From an uncultured Lachnospiraceae bacterium (GTDB lineage Bacteria; Bacillota; Clostridia; Lachnospirales; Lachnospiraceae), in NCBI GenBank assembly GCA_946409475.1, contig CAMJWQ010000183.1:1-7086 (forward strand): 7,086 nt of DNA. The letters are read 5' to 3'. The notes under the pieces were generated by a model. The model saw only the letters and a program-made list of their open reading frames with translations, made no database searches and was not told the DNA's origin. Positions 6,831 through 7,086 of the stretch are shown here, piece after piece. How positions within the stretch are numbered: the first letter of the stretch is position 1; each line of letters begins with the position of its first letter. A program made the position numbers and the translations under genes.

Positions 6831-7086
6831 CATGATAAAAAGCGGGAAATTTACCTTCAGAATTTTAGGGCAGATAATCATATTATAAGTAGAACCATAT
6901 TGGAATGTAAATATAGCAACACGCTAGAGCCTATTTTAAGCACTTTTTCCGGCAAGTGGGATTTATATGATAGCCTTAATTTTGAAAATAAAAAGGCGTT
7001 CTGGAAGTCTTGCATTGACATAATTTATTTGGATGAGCACACGCATAAAATATGTGGTATAAAATTTTGCGGTAGTGGGTTAGTTT
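6831..7086 (+). pseudogene. Probable C-terminal remnant of a serine recombinase, cut by the window edge
   Basis: One frame is open from 6792 to the window end, with no plausible start codon or ribosome site. From 6831 it reads HDKKREIYLQNF, then SNTLEPILSTFSGKWDLYDS, then LNFENKKAFWKSCIDIIYLD and HTHKICGIKF. This pattern (a polar helical stretch, a W-D-LYDSL-ENKKAFW block, then a hydrophobic-D turn and a closing strand) resembles the tail of serine recombinases from clostridial mobile elements. The catalytic N-terminal resolvase domain is absent, and the frame begins only after the ATPase remnant, so this is a fragment. The family match is from memory of the pattern and is moderate at best. 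The stretch could instead be the fragment of another protein. Confidence 0.4.

Overview
The window looks like chromosomal DNA of a low-GC Gram-positive anaerobe of the Clostridia, probably a Lachnospiraceae relative. This rests on AT-rich composition, strong AGGAGG-type ribosome binding sites, TTG starts and protein families typical of that group. The species cannot be named from the sequence. All recognisable genes lie on the + strand.

Positions 1-2505 hold a two-component system of the LytS/LytTR type: a multi-membrane-span sensor kinase, then a response regulator 19 bases downstream with a TTG start. A 189-base gap follows. It carries three helically phased GCGGTTT-like direct repeats and a plausible promoter, and leads into a short-form CstA-family transporter (start ATG 2695). 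In enterobacteria, CstA and BtsT are pyruvate transporters, and BtsT is controlled by the LytS/LytTR-type pair BtsS/BtsR. The simplest reading is therefore a nutrient-sensing module, possibly for pyruvate: the kinase senses, the regulator binds the repeats, and cstA is switched on. A small soluble protein of unknown function (4212-4565) follows cstA with no convincing terminator between them.

Positions 4566-4755 form a regulatory gap. It has a near-consensus promoter, a strong hairpin with a T-rich tail right at the predicted transcript start, and a five-codon mini-ORF with a perfect Shine-Dalgarno. After it comes a YtcJ-like amidohydrolase (4756-6357) with a full set of metal-site motifs and unknown substrate.

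Positions 6358-7086 contain no intact gene. The stretch 6398-6817 is the decayed C-terminal third of a cation-transporting P-type ATPase, in four recognisable pieces separated by deletions and frameshifts. From about 6831 to the window edge there is a reading frame resembling the C-terminal tail of a serine recombinase. This end of the window is a scar of gene decay and probably of a former mobile element.

No CRISPR array, tRNA, rRNA, intact insertion sequence or defence system is visible. I see no clearly new biological system. The best leads are the kinase-regulator-operator-transporter module and the unusual leader ahead of the amidohydrolase.
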